A stretch of 64,000 nucleotides of DNA from Enchytraeus crypticus (Eukaryota; Annelida; Clitellata; Enchytraeida; Enchytraeidae), in the NCBI GenBank assembly GCA_905160935.1, contig CAJHZI010000462.1:16001-80000 (forward strand), in the 5' to 3' direction. Position numbers and translations under genes: made by a program. The notes under the pieces are model-generated. The model ran no database searches. It was not told the origin of the DNA and saw only the letters and a list, made by a program, of their open reading frames with translations. Positions within the stretch are counted from its first letter, which is position 1. Each line of letters opens with the position of its first letter. Positions 1-9,598 of this stretch are shown here, in pieces.

Positions 1-46
1 TTGAAAAGTTTTCTACTTCCATCTCTGACCATTTCAAAAAAGCGAG

Positions 47-962
47 ATGAGTCATTTTTATCTAACGCTACCGAGCAACAGTTCGATGACGTACTATCCG
101 AATAATACTCTAACGAAATACACAAAACGGTTGCACAATGAAATAAGCCTTCAGGGAGAGTGGGAAGTCGGGTTGTCGGAAATAATACTGCCAAAAACGT
201 AGTTTAACGTTGGAAAGTTTCAGTGTATTAATTTTCTTGTCACTAGTGGCGACATGATAGAAAGAAACGGGGAGGAAGAAGCTGAGGATACGCAAAAAGT
301 ATTAATTGTAGATATTGCTACAGATGTGGGGTATTATGCCGACGTAAACGTTCTTATAAGCGAAATAATCTCGAAAATAGACTATCAATTCAACGCGTCG
401 CTTGCCAACTTGGCGCCTGAGAAAATACGCAAACGTCTGCGAAAAGAAGGATATCCAAGATATCACAATAATGTCAATAATTACAAGTCGTATCTTAGAT
501 TCACTCCAAGTACGACAGCTAACTGTCGTACTTGCAGTGAGTCTAAAATTCGACTGCGATTCATCAGTGGTGAACTATGTAACGTATTGGGTTTTGAGAG
601 ACATACAATGCCGGTATCAAAATTGAGCAATGATTCTTACGAAATTGCGCTCCGTCAGAATATGCGACGTAAATTCCGGTCGCAGTGCATTGTTGTTCGT
701 GTACTGCGAGTTACTGGAGAACGTATTGGTGGGAGACACGATGGCTCCATTGCTTCGCACTATCGATGTTGATGGTACGTACGGATCTACGATACATAGA
801 GATTTCCCCAAAACTCGATATGTTCCCCTGCAAAAGAAAAACTTTGAATCTCTGAGGATAGATATAAGGGATGGATTGGGGCGGATTGTACCATTCGAGA
901 GCGGAAGGTTGATCATTACACTTCATTTTAGACGAACAAATTCATCGTATTTGATAGCATAA
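47..962 (+). pseudogene. Polinton/Maverick structural protein, possible minor capsid protein (broken)
   Basis: First gene of a virus-like structural module. An ATG at 47 opens a frame that runs to 772 with one premature TAG at 200-202; coding continues to a stop near 962 in another frame, so there is a frameshift around 670-700. The N-terminal part contains an LPSNSS segment followed by GEWEVGLSEI, which I associate with the uncharacterised protein encoded just before F54H12.2-like capsid genes in animal Polinton-type elements. Position before the capsid gene suggests a minor capsid (penton-like) role; this is inference. It lies 32 bp before the next gene on the same strand. Two lesions make it non-functional as read. 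Confidence 0.6.
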
Positions 963-994
963 GGAAGAAATTTTGTTGTGATGCATCGAAGGAC

Positions 995-1351
995 ATGTAC
1001 GAATCGTACTATCTGAATCAGAGCGGTAGTGGTATGCTCGTGTTTGTCGCAGCTGGTGGGCAGAGAGGACACGGATTGGGTAGCATGTTGAGCGGCTTGT
1101 TTAGATCGGCGTTCCCGCTGATTAAACGAGATATGGCAGCAATCGGTAAGTACGCGCTCAAAACCGGTCTCGAGCTTGCAAATGACGTAGCTAGCGGTGA
1201 GTCGCTTAAGATCTCGAGCAAACGACGAGTGCCGGATGGTATAAAACGCTTCGTAACTTCGGAAAATTTCATTAATCAGTCTGGAAGCGGACGTAGAAGG
1301 ATAAAGAGTAGACGCATTACTAAACAGAAACACGTCGACATATTCGCATGA
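995..1351 (+). CDS. Small glycine-rich basic protein of the Polinton module
   Basis: An intact 118-residue frame. Residues about 13-35 are glycine-rich and hydrophobic (VFVAAGGQRGHGLGSMLSGL), followed by an amphipathic stretch and a strongly basic C-terminus (RRRIKSRR). No enzymatic motif is visible. Size, charge and position between the two structural genes resemble the small core or membrane-active proteins of adenovirus-like and Polinton genomes, but the exact role is inferred. Its TGA (1349-1351) overlaps the ATG of the next gene (1348-1350), giving an ATGA junction typical of compact viral gene arrays. It is the only gene of the module with no visible lesion. Confidence 0.55.
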   Translation: MYESYYLNQSGSGMLVFVAAGGQRGHGLGSMLSGLFRSAFPLIKRDMAAIGKYALKTGLELANDVASGESLKISSKRRVPDGIKRFVTSENFINQSGSGRRRIKSRRITKQKHVDIFA

Positions 1352-2447
1352 TGGCGTTCGTGCATCCGCAAAGCTGCGAATGCGTAAAGTCGGAACTCGA
1401 TTTATTCTCAGTACCACCTACGCAGACTAGTATCGAGAGCGGATGTTATGTTGAATACAATCCCATTAGTAGCATCAACGAAGGAACTCCGATAGAGTTT
1501 GTCATTAGCCGTAGCGGACAAGATTGCGTCGACTTGGCAAACACTCAGCTGTATGTCAAGTTGGCTGTGCGCAGAGGTAGCAATGCAGCAATCATCAACA
1601 CTAGTCAAGTCGCACCTGTCAATCTGCTACTACACTCCCTCTTTGCCGAAGTGGACGTAAAGTTAAACGACGTTCTAATTACATCGACCAAGAATACTTA
1701 TGCATAACATGCATATCTCGAAACGCTATTGAGCTATTGGGATGAACCTAAATCTACACAACTCGGTGCATCTCTCTTTGCGAAAGACGTGCTGGTAAAA
1801 TGGATGATGCTGACCCGCTCGACGAAGCTGCTAATTCTGGACTAAGGAAGAGATATGCATACATCAGCGAAGGGAAGACTGTCGATTTGCTCGGGCGCAT
1901 TTACGCCGCTCTGTTTATCAGCAGAAATATATTCCCAACGATGTAACCATTTGCATCAGACTTGTTCGCAACAAGAACAACTTTTGTCTCTTGTCTGGCA
2001 GTCCCGACGAAAACTACTAGATACGCATTAAAGATTGCAAAGTTTTCGTGCGAAAAGTCAAGCTGCGTCTGTCGGTCTTTATCGCTCACGATAAAGCTCT
2101 AGAGCATGGAAATACTAAATATCCGCTGCGTCGCGTAGTCTGCAAAAACCTTTACGGTGCCTGTAGGAAATTTAGACTGCAGTCAGGAAAACTTGATCTC
2201 CGGACAGCTACCTACCCGTCTCCTCATAGGGTGCGTCGACAACGACGCCTACAACGGAAACTAGGGGAAGAATCCGTTTAACTTTAAGCAATTCAATCTG
2301 TCTCTGCTAAAATTATATCTCGACGGACAGCAGTAGAGCATCAGACCGCTGTAGACAATCACATTGACGGTGTTTGGCGCTGCGCTACCAAACACCGTCA
2401 ATGTGATTGTCTACGCCGAATTTGAAAACGTGCTCGAGATTGATTGA
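1348..2447 (+). pseudogene. F54H12.2-like major capsid protein of a Polinton (broken)
   Basis: The first 119 codons (1348-1707) are intact and carry the signature CVKSELDLFSVPPTQTSIE near the N-terminus and SGQDCVDLANTQLYVKLAV further on, recognisable as the animal F54H12.2-like family, generally taken to be double-jelly-roll capsid proteins of Polinton-type elements. A TAA closes the frame at about 1705; homologous coding then continues in shifting frames (about 1708-1900, 2048-2200, 2270-2330) to a TGA at 2445-2447. At least three frame disruptions are needed. A perfect fold-back at 2351-2414 lies in the C-terminal coding part and has replaced some of it. Family assignment is firm; capsid role is from family knowledge. 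Confidence 0.75.
2351..2414. repeat. Perfect 27-bp inverted repeat with 10-nt loop
   Basis: Arms 2351-2377 and 2388-2414 are exact reverse complements around a 10-base spacer. The right arm reads in frame into the capsid gene C-terminus, so it is probably the original sequence and the left arm an inverted copy. Confidence 0.9.
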
Positions 2448-2483
2448 TCGCGCATCGTGATATTTGACTAAGTAACTGAAAAC

Positions 2484-2912
2484 ATGAACACCGAGGATCT
2501 GCTTCGACATCTTTTAAGAAGATGTCGGGGACTATTGATGGGAATATTTGCTGCCGATAGACTGCCTCGTCGCGACCTTGCTGCTAGTGTGCAACACCGA
2601 TCCTCATCACAGACCCGGCGAGCACTGGATAGCTAAGTGTTTGAACAGCGATGGAACTGGAGAATATTTCGATTCGTTTGAGAACCGCCTCGTCCGATTT
2701 TTAAAGAATTTTTAGAATTGCATTGTACCGATTATATATTTAGCGAAGAACTATTGCAGTGTGTACTCAGCAAATTTTGTGGACATTATTGCATATTTTA
2801 TTGTCTGTTTAAGAAACTAGATTATATTTTAGATTCTATCGTAAATTGCTTTAAGAATGATACTTTGTTAAATGATACTATCGTGTATAAGTTTGTGTGT
2901 GAGAATCTATAG
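2484..2912 (+). pseudogene. Adenain-like cysteine protease of the Polinton module (broken)
   Basis: An ATG at 2484 starts a frame with an FAADRLP motif. Across frame changes there follow EHWIA at about 2617-2631 (catalytic His region), YFDSF at about 2670-2685 (acidic region) and, in the frame ending at 2912, QCVLSKFCGHYC at about 2757-2792 with the expected Gln and nucleophilic Cys. This His - acidic - Gln - Cys order is that of C5 (adenain) proteases, which mature capsid proteins in adenoviruses and Polintons. It directly follows the capsid gene, the usual Polinton neighbourhood. At least two frameshifts separate the motifs. Confidence 0.7.
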
Positions 2913-2992
2913 TAAAATGCAAAAACACAAAATGTTCTTCATATCATTTTATAAAACAAAATTTGAATATTTTTAAATTTTTGAATGTCATA

Positions 2993-3439
2993 TTAGAGAG
3001 AAATATAGACACTTATTGTCTCGAAAGGGTAGCATTCGAAGCATGAACAGGGTGGATCATTGTGCGAACTAGAGAATGCACATGGCAAAGTATTTTCCCA
3101 ATCTGGATGCTGAGCTCTGATCGTTTTGAGGTGTTCGAGTAGACGCATCCACTCGCTCAGACGAAGGGAAATTCCCTTCTTGGTTGGCACGGGATACATT
3201 TCATCCGTCGGTCCGAAGTATCAGCGTAGATTCACAGCGTAGCAATCCGAGCGGACGACGCAATAGATTCCCCCACAGATATGAACCTCGTATTTCAATT
3301 CCTTTGATTTACCAACATCTTCAAGCTTTCTGGTGATTTCGTCTGCTGCCATAGATAGGACGGCGAAACGTGAAGGAGTCAACGCTACTCCAACACTCAT
3401 AGGAAGTCCATGAATTGCATCGTGTTCTCTGATGTTCAC
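2993..3439 (-). pseudogene. PC4-like protein with one in-frame stop
   Basis: Reading from 3439 to 2993 on the minus strand gives a single frame interrupted only by a TGA at 3221-3223. After the stop comes PTKKGISLRLSEWMRLLEHL, which fits the PC4/Sub1 single-strand DNA-binding fold pattern (K-K-G-I-S-L-x-x-x-E-W). The C-terminus is cysteine-rich (CSCFECYPF). It faces the structural module tail to tail, with about 80 bp between its end and the protease stop. PC4-like proteins bind single-stranded DNA in transcription or replication; the role here is inferred. The assignment rests on a short motif only. Confidence 0.45.
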
Positions 3440-3556
3440 ATACTTTGTGTCGCGATATGTCGTTACAGAAACAAAGCGAAGTTACAGAAACTAAGGAATG
3501 TTTTAGATGTTTGTTAGATGTTATTTGTTTGTTTGAGATGTTTGTTAGCGATGTTG

Positions 3557-3596
3557 TAGAAACTAGAGTTGGGTAACAACCCAACTCTAGTTTCTA
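3557..3596. repeat. Perfect 18-bp inverted repeat, 4-nt loop
   Basis: Arms 3557-3574 and 3579-3596 pair exactly around AACA. It lies upstream of the PC4-like gene start in otherwise featureless AT-rich DNA (3440-3850), where I see no gene. Confidence 0.9.
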
Positions 3597-4150
3597 AAAC
3601 ACAAAAAAATAAAATATAGCCAATTATATTATTCGCACAAGTTTGAAAACTATAGTAAAAGTTTTCACTTGAAAATGTACTACATGATAACTTACACGAA
3701 TAGATGCCATGTTGCTCCGTCTAAAGATTTCCGATAAATGATAACTTGCAGAAATTACTGGCTTATATAGCTAGAGTATGGCCTACATACGATTGCACAA
3801 CGACCTGTAAACGTATCGTGCTTACAGACATTGCAGTCTAAATGCAGTCTAAATGTTTATTTTTTTTTGTTCACATATCACAGAGCACGACAGTCAACAT
3901 ATTTCGAATAACATAAAGGTACAAAGTAAAACGCAAAGACAGGCACTCTAATACATGCAAAAACCAGGCCATCAATGAGGGAGCATAACTCCCTATCGAG
4001 TTGACAGCCCGAATATCAATCACCCCGCTAACAAGCGTCCCACATGTCTAAATCAAACTTTTAATCAAAATAAAAGAGTGAAATTGTCAATCATAGAAGA
4101 TTTTAAATTACAACAAAGCAGAAGTTGGATGAGAAAAGAAACCATTTTTC

Positions 4151-5692
4151 TTATTGTGACAAATTTTCTAATAAATACTGTTTAAATTCTCTAGAAAAGG
4201 TTGATAGCAATTTGATGTTGCGTAATATTGGTGGAATTTTATTCCAGTCCGTACCCGCCTCATTTACATAAGATTTATAGAATGACACATTGGATTTTTT
4301 AAACAGATAGTTGGAGTCAAGCAGTCTAGTTGAATAATTATGGTTAGAATGGTTGAGATCAAATATATTAGCCAATACTGCAGACTTCGGTATATTACTG
4401 CTAATACATTTATGAATCAACTTGGCCACACAGTATTTATGCAATAGATGAACTGGAAAAATATCATAAGAAACATAAAGATCTTTAACATAACAGTAAC
4501 GATGACTTCCCTGCAAGGTTCGCAGAACTCTGTTACAAGCAATATGTAGTGGTTGTAAAACATTCCAAGTGGCATAACCATAAATTTCAATGGAATATCT
4601 TACACGAGAATATATCATAGAGAGATACAAGTTCCTGCGATAGGACATTGGTATAAATTCTCTTCGATTAAAGAGTAATCCGTTTGCACTTTTAACAGTT
4701 TTTGTAATTTTTTCGATATGATTTTTAAAACCTAAATGTTCGTCAATTTCTACACCAAGGAATTTAATACAATTAACTCCTGCAATTTGATTATGGTCCA
4801 TAAATAATGTAAGATCACGTATATACGCTTAGTCATTGGTAGACGGAAAGAAAACAATATATGCTGATTTAGCTGTATTAATAGTTAAACGATTACTTTG
4901 GAACCAGTTACAAATTTTTTTACTTGCCGAATTGGCACATGCAAACAAATCTAATAAGTTATTTCCTTTAATAAAGACATTTGAATCATCAGCAAAAAGT
5001 TTGAATGAAAGGTCCGGGCACGTATGATGGATATCATTGACATATATTAGGAAAAGCAAAGGCCCTAATATAGAGCGTTGTGGAACTCCAACTGAGATTG
5101 GTTTAGTGGAAGAAACTGAGTGGCCTATGACTGAATATTGCTGTCTATTTGTAAGATACGAGGTTAGCCAACTGAGTGGTAAACCTCTTACAATTACCAT
5201 AATTTTCTAATTTATTTAGGAGCTTGTCATGATCGACCGTGTCAAATGTTTTGCTGAGGTCTAGAAAGAGTCCCCGTGTATGATTTTTATTGCCTTTCTG
5301 AGAACGTATCATATTTAAACTACTGAAAATTGCGTCTACTGAAGAGTGCCCTTTTCTGAAACCAAATTGATTTTCAGAAAGTGTATTATGCCGTTCAAAG
5401 AATTCAATAATTCTGTTATATACTAGTCTTTCAAAAATTTTACTGAGGTTGACTAGCAAAGAAATAGGTCAAAAATTTGGACATCATCACTTTTTCCTGA
5501 TTTAAAAACCGGGATAACTTTGGCTGTCTTAAATCTAGTAGGGAACACACCAGTAGTAAAAGTTCGATTAATTATGTGTGTTAATGGTTCAGCAATAAAG
5601 TCTGAGGATAGTTGTAGAATTTTATTAGATAAGCCACCAGGACCTGTCGAATTAGATTTTTTTAAGCGCCAGGATGGTGTTGAAGACTTCAT
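4151..5692 (-). pseudogene. LINE ORF2, reverse transcriptase domain (frameshifted)
   Basis: Continues the endonuclease gene after a stop and several frame changes (5692-5453, 5459-5145, 5200-4829, 4801-4151). Visible motifs: KVIPVFKSG, NQFGFRKGHSSVDAI, LFLDLSKTFDTVDH (catalytic Asp of motif A), GVPQRSILGPLLF (motif B, with Arg where Gly is usual), KLFADDSNVF (catalytic FADD), and a thumb region with GVEIDEHLGFKNHIEKI. The tail (LQPLHIACNRVLRTLQG, NYSTRLLDSNYLFKKS) is typical of CR1/L2/Jockey LINEs. Several frameshifts mean no functional enzyme. Confidence 0.8.
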
Positions 5693-5909
5693 TGGTGGTG
5701 GCAGGTATAAGAAATAATGAATTTTGACAAGATGGTGGCAAATATTGCTTAAAATTAATATTAGTTCAGTTATGGGAGTTAAATTTAGACGCTAATGTTG
5801 ACCCAATTTCAGAAAAATACTCATTAATAGTTTCAGCTATTTCCCTTTGATTGTATATTTTTTTAGTGTCTTTTGTCACATAACCAATTTGGGAGTTACA
5901 ACGCTTTTT

Positions 5910-7199
5910 TTAAAGCTGCAAAATATTATTAAGAGTTTTCCATATATTCTTGATAGAATTTTTTCGCGAGTCAAGAAGATTTTTATAGTATTCAATTTGG
6001 GTATTTTTGATGATTCTATCAACATCTTTTTTATAGGCTTTATGGAGTTTCATATCCTCTTCTTTACTTGATTGCGTAGCTTTAAAAAGTAAAGAATTCT
6101 TATGTTTAATTTTTTTCTTTAGTTCATTATTTATCCAACTTTTATCTTTAAATTTCGTCCTTGAACAGCGTGTTAGAGGCATATTAGCGTTTGAAAGCTC
6201 CTCAATGGTGTTAATTAAGAAGTCTAACATCCCATCTAAATCATTCATTAGCAAAATTTGGGACCAACTAATCTTAGATAAATTATTCTGAAAAGACTCA
6301 ATGTTTTTCGCGTTTAAAATCCTTTTAAGTGGCCGATCGGCATAAGTGAGTAACTTTTCTTTGGAAGTAATTATAATCAGATTAGCGTAGTGGTCAGATA
6401 TGTCAGTGACAAAAGTTAAAGATTTAATTAAACTTTGACCATCACTGGTTATTAAAAAAAAAAAAAAAACATGGTCAATCACTGTTGCAAAATTTTTACC
6501 AAAGTGAGTAGGTAATATTGAATAACAATTGAAATTTAAGTTATCAAGCAGATTAACATAATCATTAACATGCATATTAGAGTTATAATTGTTAAGATTA
6601 ACGTTTATGTCACCAAGTATTAGACTTCTTTTTAAAGGTTTGATAAAATTCATAAATTTAGCCAATAAGATATTAAATTTTGAAATACACGTGGATGGAT
6701 GGCGATAAAATAGGTAAATGCGAAAGATATGATTATTAACTGAAATATTAATAACCAGGTGTTCTGCAAGAGGACCAAAAGAATTGGATTCCGCAGAAGA
6801 ATGAATAATATTGTAACATAAATGTTTCTTAATTAAAAAACCAACACCACCAACTTTGCCAGATTTTGGAGTACTGTGAGTGAAATTATAATCCTCGAAC
6901 ATAGAATCAAAATAATTGATATTAGTTGACCATAGTTCCGACCAAGCTATAGTATCAAATTTATTATTATAGGAACATAGTAGCTCCTTAAGTTTACTAT
7001 AGTTAGCGTTAAGACTTCGTATATTGACATGTAATACAGACAATATAGTTATGTTAGATATGGATTTGAGATATTTATAAGATTTTGTATAGTTATAATA
7101 ACCAATCTTAGAATTAATAATTAGATCATTATCAAGTAAAGAATTTGAGTAGGCATTATTATAATCAGAAAGATCCGAGTTAATATTAAGATGAGCCAT
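5910..7199 (-). CDS. LINE ORF2, AP-endonuclease domain
   Basis: An uninterrupted 429-residue frame. Motifs of the exonuclease-endonuclease-phosphatase fold follow in order: HVNIRSLNANYSKL (metal-binding Asn), IAWSELW (usual ETW position, with Ser at the first residue), GGVGFLIKK, FYRHPS, LILGDINVN (catalytic Asp/Asn) and SDHYANL (catalytic His) near residue 270. This domain nicks target DNA to prime reverse transcription. Beyond residue about 290 the linker towards the transcriptase begins. A run of about 15 A at 6450-6466 (plus strand) encodes consecutive Phe and is a slippage-prone site. Confidence 0.8.
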   Translation of the reverse strand: MAHLNINSDLSDYNNAYSNSLLDNDLIINSKIGYYNYTKSYKYLKSISNITILSVLHVNIRSLNANYSKLKELLCSYNNKFDTIAWSELWSTNINYFDSMFEDYNFTHSTPKSGKVGGVGFLIKKHLCYNIIHSSAESNSFGPLAEHLVINISVNNHIFRIYLFYRHPSTCISKFNILLAKFMNFIKPLKRSLILGDINVNLNNYNSNMHVNDYVNLLDNLNFNCYSILPTHFGKNFATVIDHVFFFFLITSDGQSLIKSLTFVTDISDHYANLIIITSKEKLLTYADRPLKRILNAKNIESFQNNLSKISWSQILLMNDLDGMLDFLINTIEELSNANMPLTRCSRTKFKDKSWINNELKKKIKHKNSLLFKATQSSKEEDMKLHKAYKKDVDRIIKNTQIEYYKNLLDSRKNSIKNIWKTLNNILQL

Positions 7200-8128
7200 T
7201 TTTTACTTATTAGGACTACAGATGACACTGGAGCAGAGGTGGTAATTGCTTGAGAGGTTGAGGTGCTTTGGGTGTTAGTTATCTTCGCTTTAAAATTCCA
7301 CTGCTTGATGATAATTCCACTTGACCATAGAAGGGTCGAGTTGAGAAACTTTTCTAATATATTCTCATTTATACATACTCGAAAGGCGTTGGAGCGTTCA
7401 TCTCTCGATTTTACCTGAAAGCAGGAGATAGGGGGGCATCCACATGCTGCTGCTATAGATGATTCTGTGGAAGCCACAGACTCGGAGATATCTACGTTGT
7501 ATATACCCAGGACCCTTTTTTAATATAGGGTTTGGCTGATTGAACATTAGCCACAGATGCGTCGCTGTTGTTGGATGGTTGAGTAGACTTGCCGACAATT
7601 TTAAACAACTTTTTGGTGAATGGAGGTTGTTTAGGTGGAGGAGAGTTTGATACTCTATCACTCCATAATTGACTGTTTCCTGCTACAATGTTTACATTGC
7701 GTTTGGTGTCGTTAGGGTTGGGCGGAGAGAGCTGGGCTTCGATAACTCTGAGTTTCTTACGAGTTACTACTCGTAAGAAAGTCCAGGTGCCCTCCTCTGA
7801 TTCGCCGTCAGCTGTTTCATAATCCATTGACTTGATTGTTGCAGACGAGCATGCTCCAGGTAACTTAACAGTTCTGTCGGGTGCGTGGACAGGCGGATCG
7901 TGAGACCTTTGGGCAGCTGCATTAGCATAATAAATGCTCAGGTGGTCAACAGCAGAAGTTATGCATGCTAGCTTTGCTGTAAGCTCTTGCGTGCTTTGTA
8001 GCCGAGCAGAATTCCTCATTAGCATAATTCAACTTTAAAAGTAAAATATTTTCTTCAATAGTGCTCAATTTTGAAATAAGAATGGCAAACTCACTAGATT
8101 CCATTCTCGTGACGGGTATTTCCTCCAA
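7200..8128 (-). pseudogene. LINE ORF1 protein (frameshifted)
   Basis: Starts at 8128 or, less upstream, 8104 (MESSEFAILISKLSTIEENI, a likely coiled coil). The frame shifts near 8020 into a 177-residue Ser/Pro-rich segment ending KPYIKKGSWVYTT (stop at 7492), and again near 7480 into ISCFQVKSRDERSNAFRVCI followed by an aromatic W-x-F-K segment. That last part matches the C-terminal RNA-binding-like domain of CR1-type ORF1 proteins. It ends close to the ORF2 start. A 12-bp fold-back with a 4-nt loop (7753-7780) lies inside it. Confidence 0.55.
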
Positions 8129-8179
8129 ATTGTCTACGGAGTAGACATATTCGTAGACATATTCATGTCTACGGAGTAG

Positions 8180-8570
8180 ACAATTAAATATTGAAAAATA
8201 TTGCGCAATATTCTAGAATATTCTAGAACGTTCTCTCCCCATCAAGGCGGAGTCGCCGCACGTCATCTGTTTTTCGTCAAATCGAGATTTATCTAGATAC
8301 GTCGCAGCAGCGCCGCCCGCAGCACGTCATCCTCCAGCAGCGCATTATCTCCCCTCAACAGCGCCGCCCGCAGTGCATCATCCTCCCGCAGCGCGTCATC
8401 CTCCCGCAGCAGCGCCGCCGCTTGCAGCAACGCGCTCGCAGCAAAGCGCCGCCCGCAGCAGCAGCTGCTACAGCTGCTGGGCTATAGGCTAGCAACTGCT
8501 AGCAGCTGCTAGGCTGTAAGCTAATAGGCCTAGCAGCTGGGCCTATGTTGCAGTTTTGGGGTTTCTCTTC
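8180..8570. other. GC-rich block with GCAGC repeats
   Basis: Stands out from AT-rich surroundings. 8290-8480 is a degenerate array of units like GCAGCGCCGCCCGCAGC and CGTCATCCTCC; 8480-8550 has interlocking GCTAGCAGCTGCTAG-like palindromes. It lies just upstream of the LINE ORF1 on the minus strand, so a LINE 5' untranslated region or promoter is the simplest reading. Two direct copies of a small hairpin GTCTACGGAGTAGAC occur at 8138-8185. Confidence 0.5.
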
Positions 8571-8575
8571 TACTT

Positions 8576-8580
<5 letters not shown>

Positions 8581-8660
<80 letters not shown>
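8581..8660. repeat. (TA)n with short (CA)n
   Basis: 70 bp of pure TA then five CA units, ending exactly at the left terminal repeat of the mariner element that follows. Confidence 0.95.
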
Positions 8661-9441
8661 TTGTGAGTCAAAAAACATGTGCGCAGTCTCTCGCTCATAG
8701 CTTTTGTATTAGTGAACCGATTTTTAACTTCTTGCATAGGTATAATCAGGAAAACATTTGCTGTAAAATAGCATTAAGTGACTCTGTGAATTATTATTTT
8801 TGCGTTGAAGCAGCGCTTGAAAATATGCGCGACTGACAATATTCAGTTAGAAATCGCTACAGAATGTTTACAAATCCAGTGGAACTAACAATGAAACACA
8901 CGAAAAAAACAGTGTATTACAGCTACTGTCAACTATCAAAGCATATGCTCAAAATGTCCTCCTTTGGCACGAATACTAGCTCGGAGACGCTTGCGCTACT
9001 CATCTTTTGCGTTGACAATGACAGATTGCTGCATGTCTTGCCAAACGTCCACCAGGCGTTGCTTCAACTCGTCCACGTTATTTATTTTCTTCTTTTCGGC
9101 GCAATTTCTCTAATAAGCAATCTAGCCCTCCCAGAATCCATTTTTTGTTGGAAATTCGGCAATCAACCAATGTGCACCATCACCCTTTAAGAGGTACAAG
9201 TTTTTTTATGAGCGCGTTATCTTCATTAGTAAACACCATTTTAAAATTTCAACAAAAACAGACTATGTTTGTAAAATCGTCTCTTTTACTGGCTAAAATA
9301 AACCAGAAGTGTCACAAAACTAGATTTAAGATTAATACTTTTCTTCTTCTTTATAATTCTGAAAAGATTTTCAAAATCGGTTCACAATTGTCAAAGTTGT
9401 GCACGAAATACTGCGCACATGTTTTTTTATGACTCACAGTG
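8659..9441 (-). mobile_element. Internally deleted mariner-like element
   Basis: Terminal inverted repeats: left 8659-8721 begins CATTGTGAGTCAAAAAACAT; right 9376-9441, read on the minus strand, begins CACTGTGAGTCATAAAAAAA. Both share ACATGTGCGCAGT and end with GTGAACCGAT, so they extend about 63 bp. On the minus strand between about 9190 and 8930 a transposase C-terminus is readable: VDELKQRLVDVWQDMQ and KRLRASIRAKGGHFEH, typical of mariner transposases. The DNA-binding and catalytic parts are missing. TA microsatellites flank both ends, as expected for a TA-targeting element. The element has no coding capacity. Confidence 0.8.
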
Positions 9442-9530
9442 TATATATGTATATATATAGCAGGCGTAAATTAAATAAATAAATAAATATATATATATTA
9501 TATATAAATATATATATATATAATTATATA

Positions 9531-9596
<66 letters not shown>
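9442..9596. repeat. TA-rich microsatellite
   Basis: Mostly (TA)n with AAAT and AATT interruptions; the right half 9541-9590 is pure TA. It continues the TA tract on the other side of the mariner element. Confidence 0.9.

Positions 9597-9598
<2 letters not shown>

Larger units (their letters stand above)
3850..8180 (-). mobile_element. Nearly full-length CR1/L2-like LINE
   Basis: On the minus strand, ORF1 (8128-7200), an AP-endonuclease domain (7199-5910), a reverse transcriptase (about 5690-4150) and a 3' untranslated part follow in the order of CR1/L2/Jockey-type LINEs. A T run at 3850-3860 on the plus strand may be the poly(A) end. Just outside it an 11-bp unit (GCAGTCTAAAT) is repeated twice. 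I could not find a matching target duplication at the 5' side. Frameshifts in ORF1 and the transcriptase show it is inactive, but the intact 429-codon endonuclease frame suggests moderate age. Confidence 0.8.
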
